Source: Pseudalkalibacillus hwajinpoensis (lineage in GTDB: Bacteria > Bacillota > Bacilli > Bacillales > Guptibacillaceae). Taken from it: a DNA stretch of 64,000 nt. The stretch spans positions 186,001-250,000 of the forward strand of contig NZ_CP156675.1 of NCBI RefSeq assembly GCF_039851965.1, given 5' to 3'. The translations under genes and the position numbers were made by a program. The notes below the pieces were generated by a model. That model searched no databases. It had not been told where the DNA came from and saw nothing but the letters and a program-made list of their open reading frames with translations. Positions within the stretch are counted from its first letter, which is position 1; every line of letters begins with the position of its first letter. Below are positions 7,746 through 16,218 of this stretch, piece after piece.

Positions 7746-8496
7746 TAACACAAAGCTCATAAGGCTTATGTGTTTTTGGGGAAAGGAGGGAATAATCATA
7801 AAATCAAACAGAAGAACCGCTATCTTCCTTGGTCTACTGTTAATATTCAGTTTTATATTTGGAATACTTAGTTCTGTTCCAGCGTTAGAACAACCAGATT
7901 ATCTTGAAAAATTGCCTGAAATCGAAATGCAAGTTTTGGTCGCAATATTTTTTCAAGCTGCAATGGCCGTAGTATATGTAATTATAACCGTATTATTGTA
8001 TCCGATAATTAAAAAATACAACAAAGGTTTAGCGGTGGGATATTTCGGTTTCAGGATAATTGGAGCTGGATTTCTTTTTGCCAGTATAGGCTCTCTTCTT
8101 CTTTTATTATGGTTGAGTCAGAATTTTGTAGCTGCTAACCAAGCTAACTCAGCATATTTTGAAATAATAGCTGAATTGCTTAGACAAGGCAGAGATATTC
8201 TGAATCATATAGGAATGATATTGCCATGGAGTATTGGCGGATTGATACTCTATTTTTGCCTATATAAAATTAAACTTATCCCAAGATGGTTATCAATATG
8301 GGGTATTATTGGTTCTTCATTTACTCTAGTGGCTACGTTAATATTGATGTTGAATATCATAACATTAATGAATCCAGTCTACTTTATCTTAAATGCACCA
8401 CTAGCTTTTTGCGAGCTGTTTTTTGCAATTTTTCTGATAGTCAGAGGGTTCAATCCTACTGATATAAAACCTAATGAATACGGAGATAGATTATGA
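7726..8496 (+). CDS. DUF4386-family membrane protein, start codon uncertain (AUA?)
   Basis: A multipass membrane protein with six predicted helices, matching the DUF4386 pattern: SNRRTAIFLG at the start, then LLYPIIKKYNKGLAVGYFGFR in helices 2-3. The first ATG in frame is 7726, but family members usually begin just before SNRRTA. There the sequence has AAAGGAGGG at 7782-7790 followed by ATA at 7798-7800, where ATG would be expected (distance 7-8 bases). Either translation begins at 7726, which adds 24 atypical residues, at the AUA, or the start has been lost. Length and helices are otherwise normal. Function of the family is unknown. Confidence 0.75.
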   Translation: MSGRFIDNTKLIRLMCFWGKEGIIIKSNRRTAIFLGLLLIFSFIFGILSSVPALEQPDYLEKLPEIEMQVLVAIFFQAAMAVVYVIITVLLYPIIKKYNKGLAVGYFGFRIIGAGFLFASIGSLLLLLWLSQNFVAANQANSAYFEIIAELLRQGRDILNHIGMILPWSIGGLILYFCLYKIKLIPRWLSIWGIIGSSFTLVATLILMLNIITLMNPVYFILNAPLAFCELFFAIFLIVRGFNPTDIKPNEYGDRL

Positions 8497-8562
8497 AGTA
8501 TTAGTTCTTGGGCAAGAGATGGCTTGAACTGTACCTCATAAAATGAGTTTAATAAAAACCAC

Positions 8563-8776
8563 CTAGACAGCTAAAAGGTGACCACGGTATTGAACTAGGG
8601 TCATCTTTTTTAATGACCATTGATAACGCTCATTATTGTGATGATTCATGTATTCCCGAATGGCTTGCTTCACCTCAAATACGTAGAAACACGATTTAAA
8701 ATCAATCTCATCCTTCATGTGTCCGAATAAAGATTCCATAGAGGTCTTGTCCCAACATTGCTCACGTATCTTGAAG
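8563..8776 (-). pseudogene. C-terminal remnant of an IS3-family (IS150-type) transposase
   Basis: The minus strand reads CWDKTSMESLFGHMKDE, followed by NNERYQWSLKKMTLVQY, the classic C-terminal end of OrfB DDE transposases of IS3/IS150 elements, including the last catalytic Glu (SMESLFG). The stop is at 8563-8565. Everything upstream of residue CWDK is missing, and a short dispersed-repeat motif (8768-8790) abuts the truncation. Confidence 0.85.
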
Positions 8777-9013
8777 ACTTAGAATCGAGGTGATTTATCA
8801 TAAATTAAAATATGGCGAGCGTAATGATCACGACTAACCTAGAATTTACAGAATGGAACCTAATAAAGCTCCCCCCTTATCCGGAGACTCAAAATCGAGA
8901 TATCTAAAAGGGGATTATCTCGTCCGTAGACCCTTTAGTGCAAGAATGAATCCTTTCTGGCATTTTCAATCGAATAAATATATGAACCGAGGGTAACACT
9001 ATACATAAAACTA
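8777..9013. other. Gene-free stretch with dispersed-repeat motifs
   Basis: No gene is visible. It holds two degenerate copies of the dispersed motif on the minus strand (about 8768-8790 and 8878-8906, around GACTCAAAATCGAGATA) next to the IS3 remnant. Confidence 0.5.
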
Positions 9014-9031
9014 ATGTGGGGTATTAATTAC

Positions 9032-9496
9032 ATGAAACAGATTATTCTCTGGTCACTCTTGATATTGCCTTGGGCGTCTTTGTTTTTTTTGAAAACGGAG
9101 ACTGTACGCAGGTACATGCCGGTCGCTCTATTTATGACCGTTATTCATACCTTAGCATATCAAGCGGCTCACCATTACGGATGGTGGAAAGAAGCAGGTT
9201 CCAGTCTGTTCGGGTGGGATAAAGTCGTCCCGGTTCCTTGGGTGTATGGAGCATATTTAGTTATAGTTATCTGGATATTTCGCTTTACTTTCGGGAAATT
9301 TTGGATGTATTTGACTGTCAATATACTTTTGGACGGGTTATTTATGTACATCATTTACCCGGTATGGCAACGGATTGGGCTTGTTTCGAGTGAATCGACT
9401 TTGCCCACAATAGCTATTGTTGCTATGATGGTCGGTTTTGCATTTATTATCTATCTATATCAACTGTGGCAGGACGAAGTGTTCAAACAGCCTTAA
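9032..9496 (+). CDS. CBO0543-type integral membrane protein
   Basis: A 154-residue protein with five hydrophobic segments separated by short loops, including RRYMPVALFMTVIHTLAYQ, a Trp-rich loop (GWWKEAGSSLFGWDK) and VYGAYLVIVIWIFRFTF. This resembles the CBO0543 family common in Bacilli. The start at 9032 (MKQIILW) is favoured; an ATG at 9014 has no ribosome binding site, and the GGGG before 9032 is rather far (12 bases). The stop overlaps that of a gene remnant on the other strand. Function unknown. Confidence 0.65.
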   Translation: MKQIILWSLLILPWASLFFLKTETVRRYMPVALFMTVIHTLAYQAAHHYGWWKEAGSSLFGWDKVVPVPWVYGAYLVIVIWIFRFTFGKFWMYLTVNILLDGLFMYIIYPVWQRIGLVSSESTLPTIAIVAMMVGFAFIIYLYQLWQDEVFKQP

Positions 9497-9777
9497 GTAT
9501 GTTGCTTAATCGTTTCTTTTACGTAAGTAAGAAGATTACTGTATGGTGAGTTCCCTTTCAAAAATTGCAATACAACATCCAAAGGTAATATAACCATATC
9601 CCTCTTTTTAGTATAAAGAACACTCTGTGTGTTGTTATTACTAAACGCTCCATCAAGATTGGACGAATAATTACGGACAGAATCAGACTCATACAAGTAA
9701 AAGTCTTGATTAATACTATTTTTAATAACTTCACCAATATACGCACCTATACGATTAAAACAAAAGATTTTATTAGG
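9493..9777 (-). pseudogene. C-terminal remnant of an unrecognised soluble protein
   Basis: An open frame from an upstream TGA (9778-9780) to TAA 9493-9495 reads NKIFCFNRIGAYIGEVI, then KRDMVILPLDVVLQFLKG, then SPYSNLLTYVKETIKQ. The phrase GAYIGEVI is typical of the middle of several Bacillus proteins of unknown function, so the first half of the gene appears to be missing. Internal starts exist but have no ribosome binding site. Confidence 0.5.
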
Positions 9778-9893
9778 TCAATAAATGCTAAATTGTCAAA
9801 AATCTCCCATAATAATATAATGCTTGTTATGATAATCTATGACTCAAGGAGCTTCCCCGAACTCCTTCCCCCTGAAATAAAATAAAATGATCC

Positions 9894-9923
9894 AAACCCC
9901 CACACTTTAAAGTGTGGGGGTTT
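9894..9923. terminator. Perfect 30-base palindrome, terminator-like
   Basis: AAACCCCCACACTTT and its exact complement form a 15-base-pair palindrome centred at 9908/9909 with TTT on either side. It could stop transcription in both directions. No gene is tightly linked, so it may also be the end of a lost insertion sequence. Confidence 0.6.
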
Positions 9924-10016
9924 GCGGTTTGTACATTCTATTAGGATCAATAAGTCTGACCTATTTCTGGATGAATATCTTTGCACTGAGTGAGAAATTG
10001 ATATTCTCGCAAAATA

Positions 10017-10099
10017 CATTATACAAGAAGTTGAAATAAAGAGAGTGACATGCTCACTTTGGGTCTAAGGATTGAACACACTACTAAACAATCGCTCCC
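10017..10099 (-). repeat. Copy 2 (inverted) of the ~90-bp dispersed repeat at 252-345
   Basis: The reverse complement carries AGGGAGCGATTGTTTAGTAG, CAATCCTTAGACCCAAA and GAGCATGTCACTCTC, matching 252-345 almost throughout. The two inverted copies bracket about 9.7 kb that includes the toxin-antitoxin pair and xerS. Confidence 0.75.
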
Positions 10100-10142
10100 T
10101 AAACCTGAAGACTCGATATCAAGATAATACACTTATCAATTT

Positions 10143-10712
10143 TCACGGAACTTTGGCTCTATATTCTTTGGGAGAACAGTTTACCCTCTTCCGAAAATTT
10201 TTATAAAAGCTTGAATGAGACCCATAGCCAACTTGGTATGCAATTTCAGTGCTAGATAATGATGTTGAAGACAACAACTCCTTTGCCTTCTCAATTCTGA
10301 TTTTTTCTAAATACATATGTGGAGTACAGCCGATCTTTGATTTGAATATTCGATTTAAATGAAAAGGGCTTACTCCTACTTGGTGAGCCAAATCCTTAAG
10401 ATGAATCGTTTGAGTGTAATCCATATTAATAATAGTCACTACTTGTTCAGCAATATCTGTTTGAGGATCATAGTTCTCTGATAAAAGGTCTGGTCTGCAT
10501 CTTTTACAAGGTCTGAAACCATTATCGAAAGCATCTTCAATGACTATAAAGAAAACCGTATTATTGTATTTTGGGGTTCTAGATTTACAGGAAGGTCGAC
10601 AAAAAATGCCGGTCGTTTTTACAGCGTAAAAAAACCGAGAGTCGTAGGTAGCATCACAAGTAATTATTGCCTTCCACATAGTTAGGAGGGAGAGTTCATT
10701 TTTTATCTCCAT
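10143..10712 (-). CDS. adaA: AdaA-type methylphosphotriester DNA repair protein and transcription activator
   Basis: 189 residues. The N-terminal Ada zinc domain (about 10-80) has four Cys ligands, Cys38 and Cys42 (FCRPSCKSR) plus Cys69 and Cys72 (RPCKRCRPD). The first of these accepts the methyl group from methylphosphotriesters in known Ada proteins. Residues 90-189 are an AraC-type double HTH (VGVSPFHLNRIFK, then YGSHSSFYKNFRK). Length and order match Bacillus AdaA. The methyltransferase active-site domain of full-length Ada is absent, as expected for AdaA; no adaB is adjacent. An AAGGTGATC ribosome binding site precedes ATG 10712. It lies seven bases after the permease gene, so the two are cotranscribed. 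Confidence 0.92.
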   Translation of the reverse strand: MEIKNELSLLTMWKAIITCDATYDSRFFYAVKTTGIFCRPSCKSRTPKYNNTVFFIVIEDAFDNGFRPCKRCRPDLLSENYDPQTDIAEQVVTIINMDYTQTIHLKDLAHQVGVSPFHLNRIFKSKIGCTPHMYLEKIRIEKAKELLSSTSLSSTEIAYQVGYGSHSSFYKNFRKRVNCSPKEYRAKVP

Positions 10713-10719
10713 GTAGAGA

Positions 10720-11982
10720 TCACCTTCTTTCGTGAATCAAGATATTCTTTCGAAAAATCATATAGAGGGAATAGAATCCGATAACTAATAAAGGAACTAC
10801 AATGTATAATCTAAAAAAAGGAAGAACAAGTATACAAAGAATTAGCGCTACTATAGAACAAAACCAAGACAGAGATCTTTTCTCAAGCAATTTTATGCCT
10901 GCAGCCATTGAAAAAATATATACGAGAATTCCCAAAGAAGTAGGGATGAACAATATATCTTTGAAGGTCATAGAGAAAGATAAGGTAGTGAAAACGCCCA
11001 TGATAGCAAATAAAATGACAAAAACAATCATTCGACGAGGTATCCCCGATGGAACATGTACTTCAGATAGTTTTTTGGGAAAAGCACCGTTTCTCCCCAG
11101 TGAATATCCAAGCTGAGCAAGACTAGCTACAAAAGCATTGGACGTCCCTATACAAATAATAAAAGCTAAAATAGCCGTTAATACTTGTGCTCCTATTCCT
11201 AATTCATTTCCAATAATAACTCCAATGGGGGATAAATTACTTTCCATATTCCCATACGTTGCTGTACCAATCGTAACAAAACTTAAAGCTAAAAATAAAA
11301 CCCCTATAATAACTGCGCTAATAATGGTACTCCTAACAATGTCTTTATGAGGTCTCTTAAATTTAGTAGCAAGATTACATATAGCTTCCCAACCAAAAAA
11401 TGCCCAATAGATAACAGTTATCGCTGTACCGATAGAAGGCCATCCTTTCGAAACAAAAGGAGAAAAATGAATCATCTGCACTTTTGGTAATGATAGGAAG
11501 ACAGTGATCACTAATAAGCTCAATAAACATGAGCTGATAATTAAAGCAACTTTCCCACTGACTTCTATACCTAAGTAATTCGTAATTCCAGCAACCAATA
11601 AGATAGAGACGGCAATAAAAACACTCTGGAATTGGGACAATTCAAAAGCATTACTTACATAAAAAGCCCCCGTTAAAGCAACAATTGACTGACCAAATGC
11701 AGCCGTGACAAAATAGAACCACCCTGTAATATTCCCTAGGTGATCACCAAACGACTTCCTAACAAAGGTGGGGGCACCGCCTGCATCGGGAAATTCCCGG
11801 GCTAAACAGGCAAATGAATAGGCCAGGGGAAAGCTCATGATAATAACAATCAACCAAGACAATAGTGAGGCAGGTCCGGCTATCGAGGCGGTGACTCCTG
11901 ATAAAAAAAGCACTCCTGACCCGAGAATTGCTGCAACATATAATGCGATGGCTTGAAATAACCCAATCGTTTTCTTTTCCAT
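10720..11982 (-). CDS. APC-superfamily amino acid permease
   Basis: A 420-residue membrane transporter with about 12 hydrophobic helices. The N-terminal unwound-helix motif reads ALYVAAILGSGVLFL, the usual G-S-G substrate-binding turn of APC permeases. It also has AREFPDAGGAPTFVRKSFG and WAFFGWEAICNLATKFKRP, typical of YjeH-type amino acid exporters/permeases. It is upstream of and cotranscribed with adaA. The pairing of an Ada-type repair gene with an amino acid permease has no obvious functional logic. Substrate not determinable from sequence. Confidence 0.85.
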   Translation of the reverse strand: MEKKTIGLFQAIALYVAAILGSGVLFLSGVTASIAGPASLLSWLIVIIMSFPLAYSFACLAREFPDAGGAPTFVRKSFGDHLGNITGWFYFVTAAFGQSIVALTGAFYVSNAFELSQFQSVFIAVSILLVAGITNYLGIEVSGKVALIISSCLLSLLVITVFLSLPKVQMIHFSPFVSKGWPSIGTAITVIYWAFFGWEAICNLATKFKRPHKDIVRSTIISAVIIGVLFLALSFVTIGTATYGNMESNLSPIGVIIGNELGIGAQVLTAILAFIICIGTSNAFVASLAQLGYSLGRNGAFPKKLSEVHVPSGIPRRMIVFVILFAIMGVFTTLSFSMTFKDILFIPTSLGILVYIFSMAAGIKLLEKRSLSWFCSIVALILCILVLPFFRLYIVVPLLVIGFYSLYMIFRKNILIHERR

Positions 11983-12389
11983 AAAACCACCAACTTTTAC
12001 TATGATCGTATCAAGTTAGTAATCTCAAATTCATTTCTTATATTGCTTTTTAATTTCGTTAAGTTAAACTACCCAGAAAAGGCGACTATTCTTATTGAAT
12101 AATCGCCCCCTTATCTTGAATACTTGAATTCAAGATAACATCAACCATTCTTTAATTGTTTAAAGCATGTTTTGAATGATTTTCCCTCAAGTTACTTCTT
12201 GTAATTTCATCAATTAGTAAAAAAATCACAGTACATATAGTTGGTGAAATGAAAACACTAGGGTGTAGGTAGTCAAATAAACTAATGCCTAATATCTCTG
12301 TTGTTTTATATATATGTCTCATCCTCGACTCTTGAAGATCAACAAAGCACTATTATGTATGGCCAAGTTAAGAGTCACTCACCTAATTT
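11983..12389. other. Gene-free stretch with palindromic repeat
   Basis: No gene seen. At 12081-12107 GGCGACTATTC and GAATAATCGCC form a hairpin with one mismatch. It runs into TTATCTTGAATACTTGAATT (12112-12142), a near-palindromic copy of the dispersed motif. The hairpin may end the leftward or rightward transcripts. Confidence 0.5.
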
Positions 12390-12806
12390 CTAAGAAGGAT
12401 CAGGTTGTAATCCTGTCATGGCACCAAAAAACTGAGATGCCGTAGTAAAACATACAAAGGCACAAAGTTCGCTTATTTCTTCATCACCAAATGAATTATG
12501 TAACACATTAAATACAGTCAAGGGTATATTGCCTCTATAGAACAAAAAAGCTTCTGCAAATCCTACTGCAACTGACGTTTTTTCATCAAATAAATGGGGT
12601 TCCGGATGTCCTTTCGCTTTGCAATATTCACACCCATTCTCTTGTGCTAAAGTTCTTCTAACTTGCTCTTTTAACTGAGAGGATAAGGAACCCTCGGCTT
12701 CTAAGACCCCTCCCAAGTCATTCCATTCTTTCATTACTTGTTGATTATGTCCTAGTAATTGTTGAAACGAACTGCTTCCATTTTCAGAAAAAGTTATTCT
12801 TGGCAT
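12390..12806 (-). CDS. AhpD-like / carboxymuconolactone decarboxylase-family protein
   Basis: A 138-residue helical protein with the redox-type motif CEYCKAKGH (Cys-x-x-Cys plus a His four residues on), the active site of AhpD-like alkylhydroperoxidases. The helix FAEAFLFYRG follows. Family members reduce peroxides through the Cys pair; the substrate here is unknown. Transcribed divergently from an Lrp-type regulator 117 bases away, which makes it the likely target of that regulator. Confidence 0.8.
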   Translation of the reverse strand: MPRITFSENGSSSFQQLLGHNQQVMKEWNDLGGVLEAEGSLSSQLKEQVRRTLAQENGCEYCKAKGHPEPHLFDEKTSVAVGFAEAFLFYRGNIPLTVFNVLHNSFGDEEISELCAFVCFTTASQFFGAMTGLQPDPS

Positions 12807-12923
12807 TGCTCTCCCTCCTCGTCATGATTATAGAAAAGATTAACACGTAGTTACATGTTATATTTAAAGCATTAGACCAATTTAATTTGCATTTCAACAA
12901 AAAATAGAAGGGATACTTTACAT

Positions 12924-13355
12924 ATGCATTTAGATACTAAGGATAAACAAATCTTGAATCAACTCAATCAAAACAGTCGGTTATCCATGAGGGAATTAGG
13001 AAGAATTGTAGGTATGTCTTCTCCTGCTGTAACAGAAAGAATAAAACAAATGGAATCATTCGGAGTAATTAAAGGGTACCATTTAAAAATTGATTATGAA
13101 AAAGCAGGCTATCCAGTCAGTTGTATAATAGAGACCACCGTTAAAAATGGACAGTACGAGTTGTTTAAGAAAAGGGTTGAGAAACTGAATAATGTGGAAT
13201 ATTGTCATCGAATTGCAGGTCAAGCTTGTTATATGATGAAATTACACTTTGAGAGATTAGCTGATATAGAAATTTTTATAAATAATCTTTCAGATTTAGC
13301 ACAAACCGTAACCCATGTCATATTTTCAAGTGTTGAAACAAACCAAAAGCTTTAA
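12924..13355 (+). CDS. Lrp/AsnC-family transcriptional regulator
   Basis: 143 residues. The N-terminal winged HTH reads DTKDKQILNQLNQNSRLSMR then GRIVGMSSPAVTERIKQMES, typical of Lrp/AsnC. A RAM effector-binding domain begins around residue 65 (GYPVSCIIETTVKNG). Length and layout are those of the family. It faces the AhpD-like gene across a short intergenic region and may control it, itself or both. Ligand not predictable, though Lrp members commonly sense amino acids. Confidence 0.9.
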   Translation: MHLDTKDKQILNQLNQNSRLSMRELGRIVGMSSPAVTERIKQMESFGVIKGYHLKIDYEKAGYPVSCIIETTVKNGQYELFKKRVEKLNNVEYCHRIAGQACYMMKLHFERLADIEIFINNLSDLAQTVTHVIFSSVETNQKL

Positions 13356-13454
13356 AGTATCTCAATTAATAAGAATCCTCAAAAAAAAGGGTGCATGTCT
13401 ATTTGACATTGCGCCTAATAAGTTAAGGTTTTTTCTAAAATATCTAATATATTC

Positions 13455-13765
13455 TTATTGAAGAAATGCTCCTCGATTGTTTAAGTACTTTTTTTCAAAA
13501 GTTATTTCATATCCAAAAATTCGTCGCATATCTTCCACATTTTTTACTTGATCAGATGTTACAACGGTAAGCCCTTTTTTAAGGCCAAAATTCCCCAGCC
13601 ATGAATTGATAACTCCGTAACGTGTACATGTAGGTTTCGCATCGAACCCCAACCAAAATTATCAAATTCGTGAGTGTAGTCTTCTTTAGTTACGGTTTCC
13701 AAATATTGAAACAGTTTTTCCCTAGTTTGCTGAATCCAGTTCTACTGTTGAACCAATACATTCAT
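13455..13765 (-). pseudogene. DinB-family protein, broken by stop and frameshift
   Basis: From ATG 13765 (GGGAGTG upstream) the frame reads MNVLVQQ, then an in-frame TAG, then NWIQQTREKLFQYLE and DNFGWGSMRNLHVHVTE. That is the DinB/YfiT four-helix pattern with a metal-binding His. After a shift near 13630 another frame continues INSWLGNFGLKKGLTVV and VEDMRRIFGYEIT, then stops. Usual family length is about 160; this ends early. At least three lesions, so inactive. Confidence 0.75.
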
Positions 13766-13831
13766 TGTGTTACACACTCCCAATCATTCTTATTCTTGAT
13801 TTGCCCCATTATAGTTGAACAAATACATTTG

Positions 13832-14525
13832 TTACACCGCTGGTTTACTAACGCTGTCTATTTTCAATTCATTGGACCGCAGAGCTTTGGACCATAAAAA
13901 TACAGAATGTACAATTAGGATGGAGATAAGTAAGTAATTATAAATTGAAGAACCATTAGTTTGTGCCGTCATAATAAAAAGTTGTTTAAATCGTGAAAAG
14001 TAATGGCAATAATAATCGATTGGTTGTTCACCACTAACAGGGAAAGAACCATCCCTATAAAGAAAGCATATGTAATTTGCAACAATGTGTCTTCAATAGA
14101 TTGTCCACCAAGAAGTTGTAGGGAATGAGTTAAAGCAAAGAGGAAACTTGATGTAATAACTGCAACCTTGAAACCCTTAGAAATCAGAATATTAATCATA
14201 AATCCTCGGAAAACCATTTCCTCAATGAATGCAACAACAAGGATTTGCGTTCCTAATACCAGCAGTAACTCTGATACGGATGAGACACTTATTCCGTCAT
14301 TACCAATTAATAAAAGAGTTAAAACTACCACTAACGGAGATCAGTGAAGGATACTCTTCTTATCCAATTGAAGGGCTACCCTTAGAAAAGAAGTTCCTCC
14401 ATTTTTTAGTTCTTATGAGGTAAAAACATAATCCTAACGCCAATGGTAAAAGACCGAAATATTGCATTAATGTATTAGAAGGATTGCCCAATACAAAAAT
14501 AAAGAAAGGCGGCTACCCCTTATTA
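13832..14525 (-). pseudogene. CPBP-family intramembrane protease, multiply broken
   Basis: The central part carries the CPBP glutamate motif EEMVFRGF, then FALTHSLQLL and AITFHDLNN (motif 3). The N-terminal side (MQYFGLLPLALGLCFYLI) is in another frame, a TGA interrupts DKKSILH-SPLVVVLTL near 14340, and a shift at a T-run near 13985 separates the final segment (YNYLLISILIVHSVFLW). The 5' end runs into the palindromic repeat at 14508-14539. Several independent lesions mark this as old decay. Confidence 0.75.
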
Positions 14526-14539
14526 GATAATCGCCCCCG
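14508..14539. repeat. GGCG...TCGCC palindromic dispersed repeat
   Basis: GGCGGCTA, a short loop and TAGATAATCGCC form an imperfect hairpin of the same type as 12081-12107. It sits exactly where the CPBP gene loses its 5' end. Confidence 0.55.
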
Positions 14540-14565
14540 TTTGCTTAACAAAGTTTCCTCAATAT

Positions 14566-15003
14566 TTATTTGATTTGCTCCGCCAACTCTAAAATAATCC
14601 CTTCTGGCCCACGAACGTAGCATAATTTATAAGCGTTTTCGTAGTTTTGTATCTCACCAAAAAGTTCCGCGCCTTTCTTTTTCAATTTGGCAACAACGCC
14701 TTCAATATCTTCAACAGCAAATGCAATATGCCGGATACCCAAGGTATTTGCAAAAGATTGCTGAATACCTTTTTCATCTGACGGCGTATGGAATTTGACC
14801 AATTCCAAAGTTGCCTGGCCGTCTGGCATCCCTAACATTACAACCGTCTCTCTAACATCAGTAAGCCCAATTATCCGTTCCACCCACTCTCCTTTCACTT
14901 CTGTTTCCCCTAGCACTTCAAGTCCAAGGTCAAGAAAAAAGGCTTTAGCAGCAGGAAGATCATTTACGATTACACCCACATGATCTATTCTATGGACCTT
15001 CAT
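14566..15003 (-). CDS. VOC-family (glyoxalase/epimerase-like) metalloenzyme
   Basis: 145 residues with two beta-alpha-beta-beta-beta modules. The start HRIDHVGVIVNDLPAAKAFF and the second module RHIAFAVEDIEGVV give paired His (His7 and the His of RHIAF) and the Glu near the end (GIILELAE), the usual metal ligands of VOC enzymes. The overall pattern is closest to methylmalonyl-CoA epimerase or lactoylglutathione lyase-like proteins, but the substrate is not determined. It appears monocistronic. Confidence 0.85.
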   Translation of the reverse strand: MKVHRIDHVGVIVNDLPAAKAFFLDLGLEVLGETEVKGEWVERIIGLTDVRETVVMLGMPDGQATLELVKFHTPSDEKGIQQSFANTLGIRHIAFAVEDIEGVVAKLKKKGAELFGEIQNYENAYKLCYVRGPEGIILELAEQIK

Positions 15004-15120
15004 ACCTCATACCTCCTATGTTCCTAAGTTTATCAAATACGTCTCCTAAAAATTTCTTCTCGATTGCTTAAGAGCTTTTCCTCTTTATTCCACAAACTGG
15101 ACCACAGCATAAGTAAAGGA

Positions 15121-15150
15121 GGCAAGTCACCTTGTTACGCATTTGCCCCC
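15121..15150. repeat. GGCAAG...TTGCC palindromic dispersed repeat
   Basis: GGCAAGTCAC and GCATTTGCCCCCGTT form an imperfect hairpin ending in the same CCCCCGTT as the copy at 14508-14539. It lies between the VOC and LysE genes. Confidence 0.45.
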
Positions 15151-15232
15151 GTTTAATAATCTATCTAATTAACCACTAAGCTTCCCAACATTATTTAGAC
15201 CAACGCTTTCATGAGTACTATATAACTTCAGT

Positions 15233-15859
15233 TTATTTCTCACTAAATGCAATCTGTACCCCTATAACTCCCAATATTGACCCTTTTATAACGTTTATTC
15301 TTTTCGCAATAAAAGAGTTGAGTTCTAATAAATAGCGTATTTTATCCGATAAAATACTAATCCCAACAAAAATAACCAATGCCTGAACCATTGTAATCAT
15401 TCCCAAAATAAATACTTGTCCTGTGACATTCCCTATTGATTCATCTACAAATTGAGGTAACAATGCTAAAAATAAAAGGGAAACCTTAGGATTTAAAATA
15501 TTCATCAGAACCCCTTTTTTGTACAATGACTTATAGTTGAACAACCTTTTATTATTAGTGCCCTTGAGATCCATATCTTTTTCTCTAAATGATTGAATAG
15601 CTAAAAATAACAAATAAATAGCTCCAGCGTATTTTACAATAGAAAATGCAAGTGCAGATTGATAGATAAGTGCAGATATCCCCAAAGTAGCCGCACTTAT
15701 ATGTACGATTAGACCAGTACAAAGTCCGATTGCAGTTGCAATCCCTGCCTTTTTATTTTGAGAAATACTTTGAGCAATAACAAATAAAATATCTGGACCT
15801 GGCATTAAAGTAAGGAATACTACAACACCTAAATAAGATAAAACCATTGCTATATCCAT
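15233..15859 (-). CDS. LysE/RhtB-family amino acid exporter
   Basis: A 208-residue, six-helix exporter. It has the family start VVVFLTLMPGPDILFVIAQS with the PGPD motif, the middle motif GAIYLLFLAIQSFR and the helix-3 region MNILNPKVSLLFLALLPQF (N-P-K). RhtB proteins export neutral amino acids or related compounds by proton exchange. One of three LysE-type genes in the window (also 17188 and 51147). No neighbour is close enough to be in an operon. Confidence 0.9.
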   Translation of the reverse strand: MDIAMVLSYLGVVVFLTLMPGPDILFVIAQSISQNKKAGIATAIGLCTGLIVHISAATLGISALIYQSALAFSIVKYAGAIYLLFLAIQSFREKDMDLKGTNNKRLFNYKSLYKKGVLMNILNPKVSLLFLALLPQFVDESIGNVTGQVFILGMITMVQALVIFVGISILSDKIRYLLELNSFIAKRINVIKGSILGVIGVQIAFSEK

Positions 15860-15920
15860 TTACACACCTCTTAACAGACAAATTCATGATAATCTGAACT
15901 ACATCATGCTATATTCTATA

Positions 15921-16035
15921 TTAAATGTCATATCTTTTGGAAAGCTTTTCTTTGTGCGCTTGGAACACTTCTTCTAAGGGAATGTCATATTTATTCGCAA
16001 TAATGACAGATCTTGCTGATGGATTTATTGTTTTT
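15921..16035 (-). pseudogene. C-terminal remnant of an XRE-type regulator
   Basis: The minus strand reads NPSARSVIIANKYDIPLEEVF, then QAHKEKLSKRYDI and TAA at 15921-15923. This fits the end of a Cro/cI-type HTH domain, where such a P-S-L-x(n)-A-x-x-L-x-V-P-L-E-E-x-F pattern is usual. The first helices are missing. Recognition rests on about 35 residues. Confidence 0.4.
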
Positions 16036-16104
16036 TATTCTCCTTAATTAAAAAACCTTATAACACATGTACGAAGTAAAACGATTTTGGTTTCAAAACG
16101 TTAA

Positions 16105-16140
16105 TTATCTCGAAATCGAGTCTTCCACATCGCACCCTTT
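16105..16140 (+). repeat. Dispersed motif TTATCTCGAAATCGAGTCTTC
   Basis: A copy of the short interspersed element (TCTCGAAA...GAGTCTTCAACAATC...CCC). Other clear copies lie at 18733, 20889, 24255 and 25591 on this strand; see findings. Confidence 0.7.
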
Positions 16141-16218
16141 AGTTGAACAAGAACAGCCTATTTGCTATGAAGAAATGCTGTTCTTCTTATGTTGTATAAA
16201 ACAGACAATAGTACAAAT

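Noticed and set aside
9837..10019. 60-codon frame on the minus strand
   Set aside because: It reads through the perfect palindrome at 9894-9923 and partly through repeat copy 2; no ribosome binding site and no family pattern.
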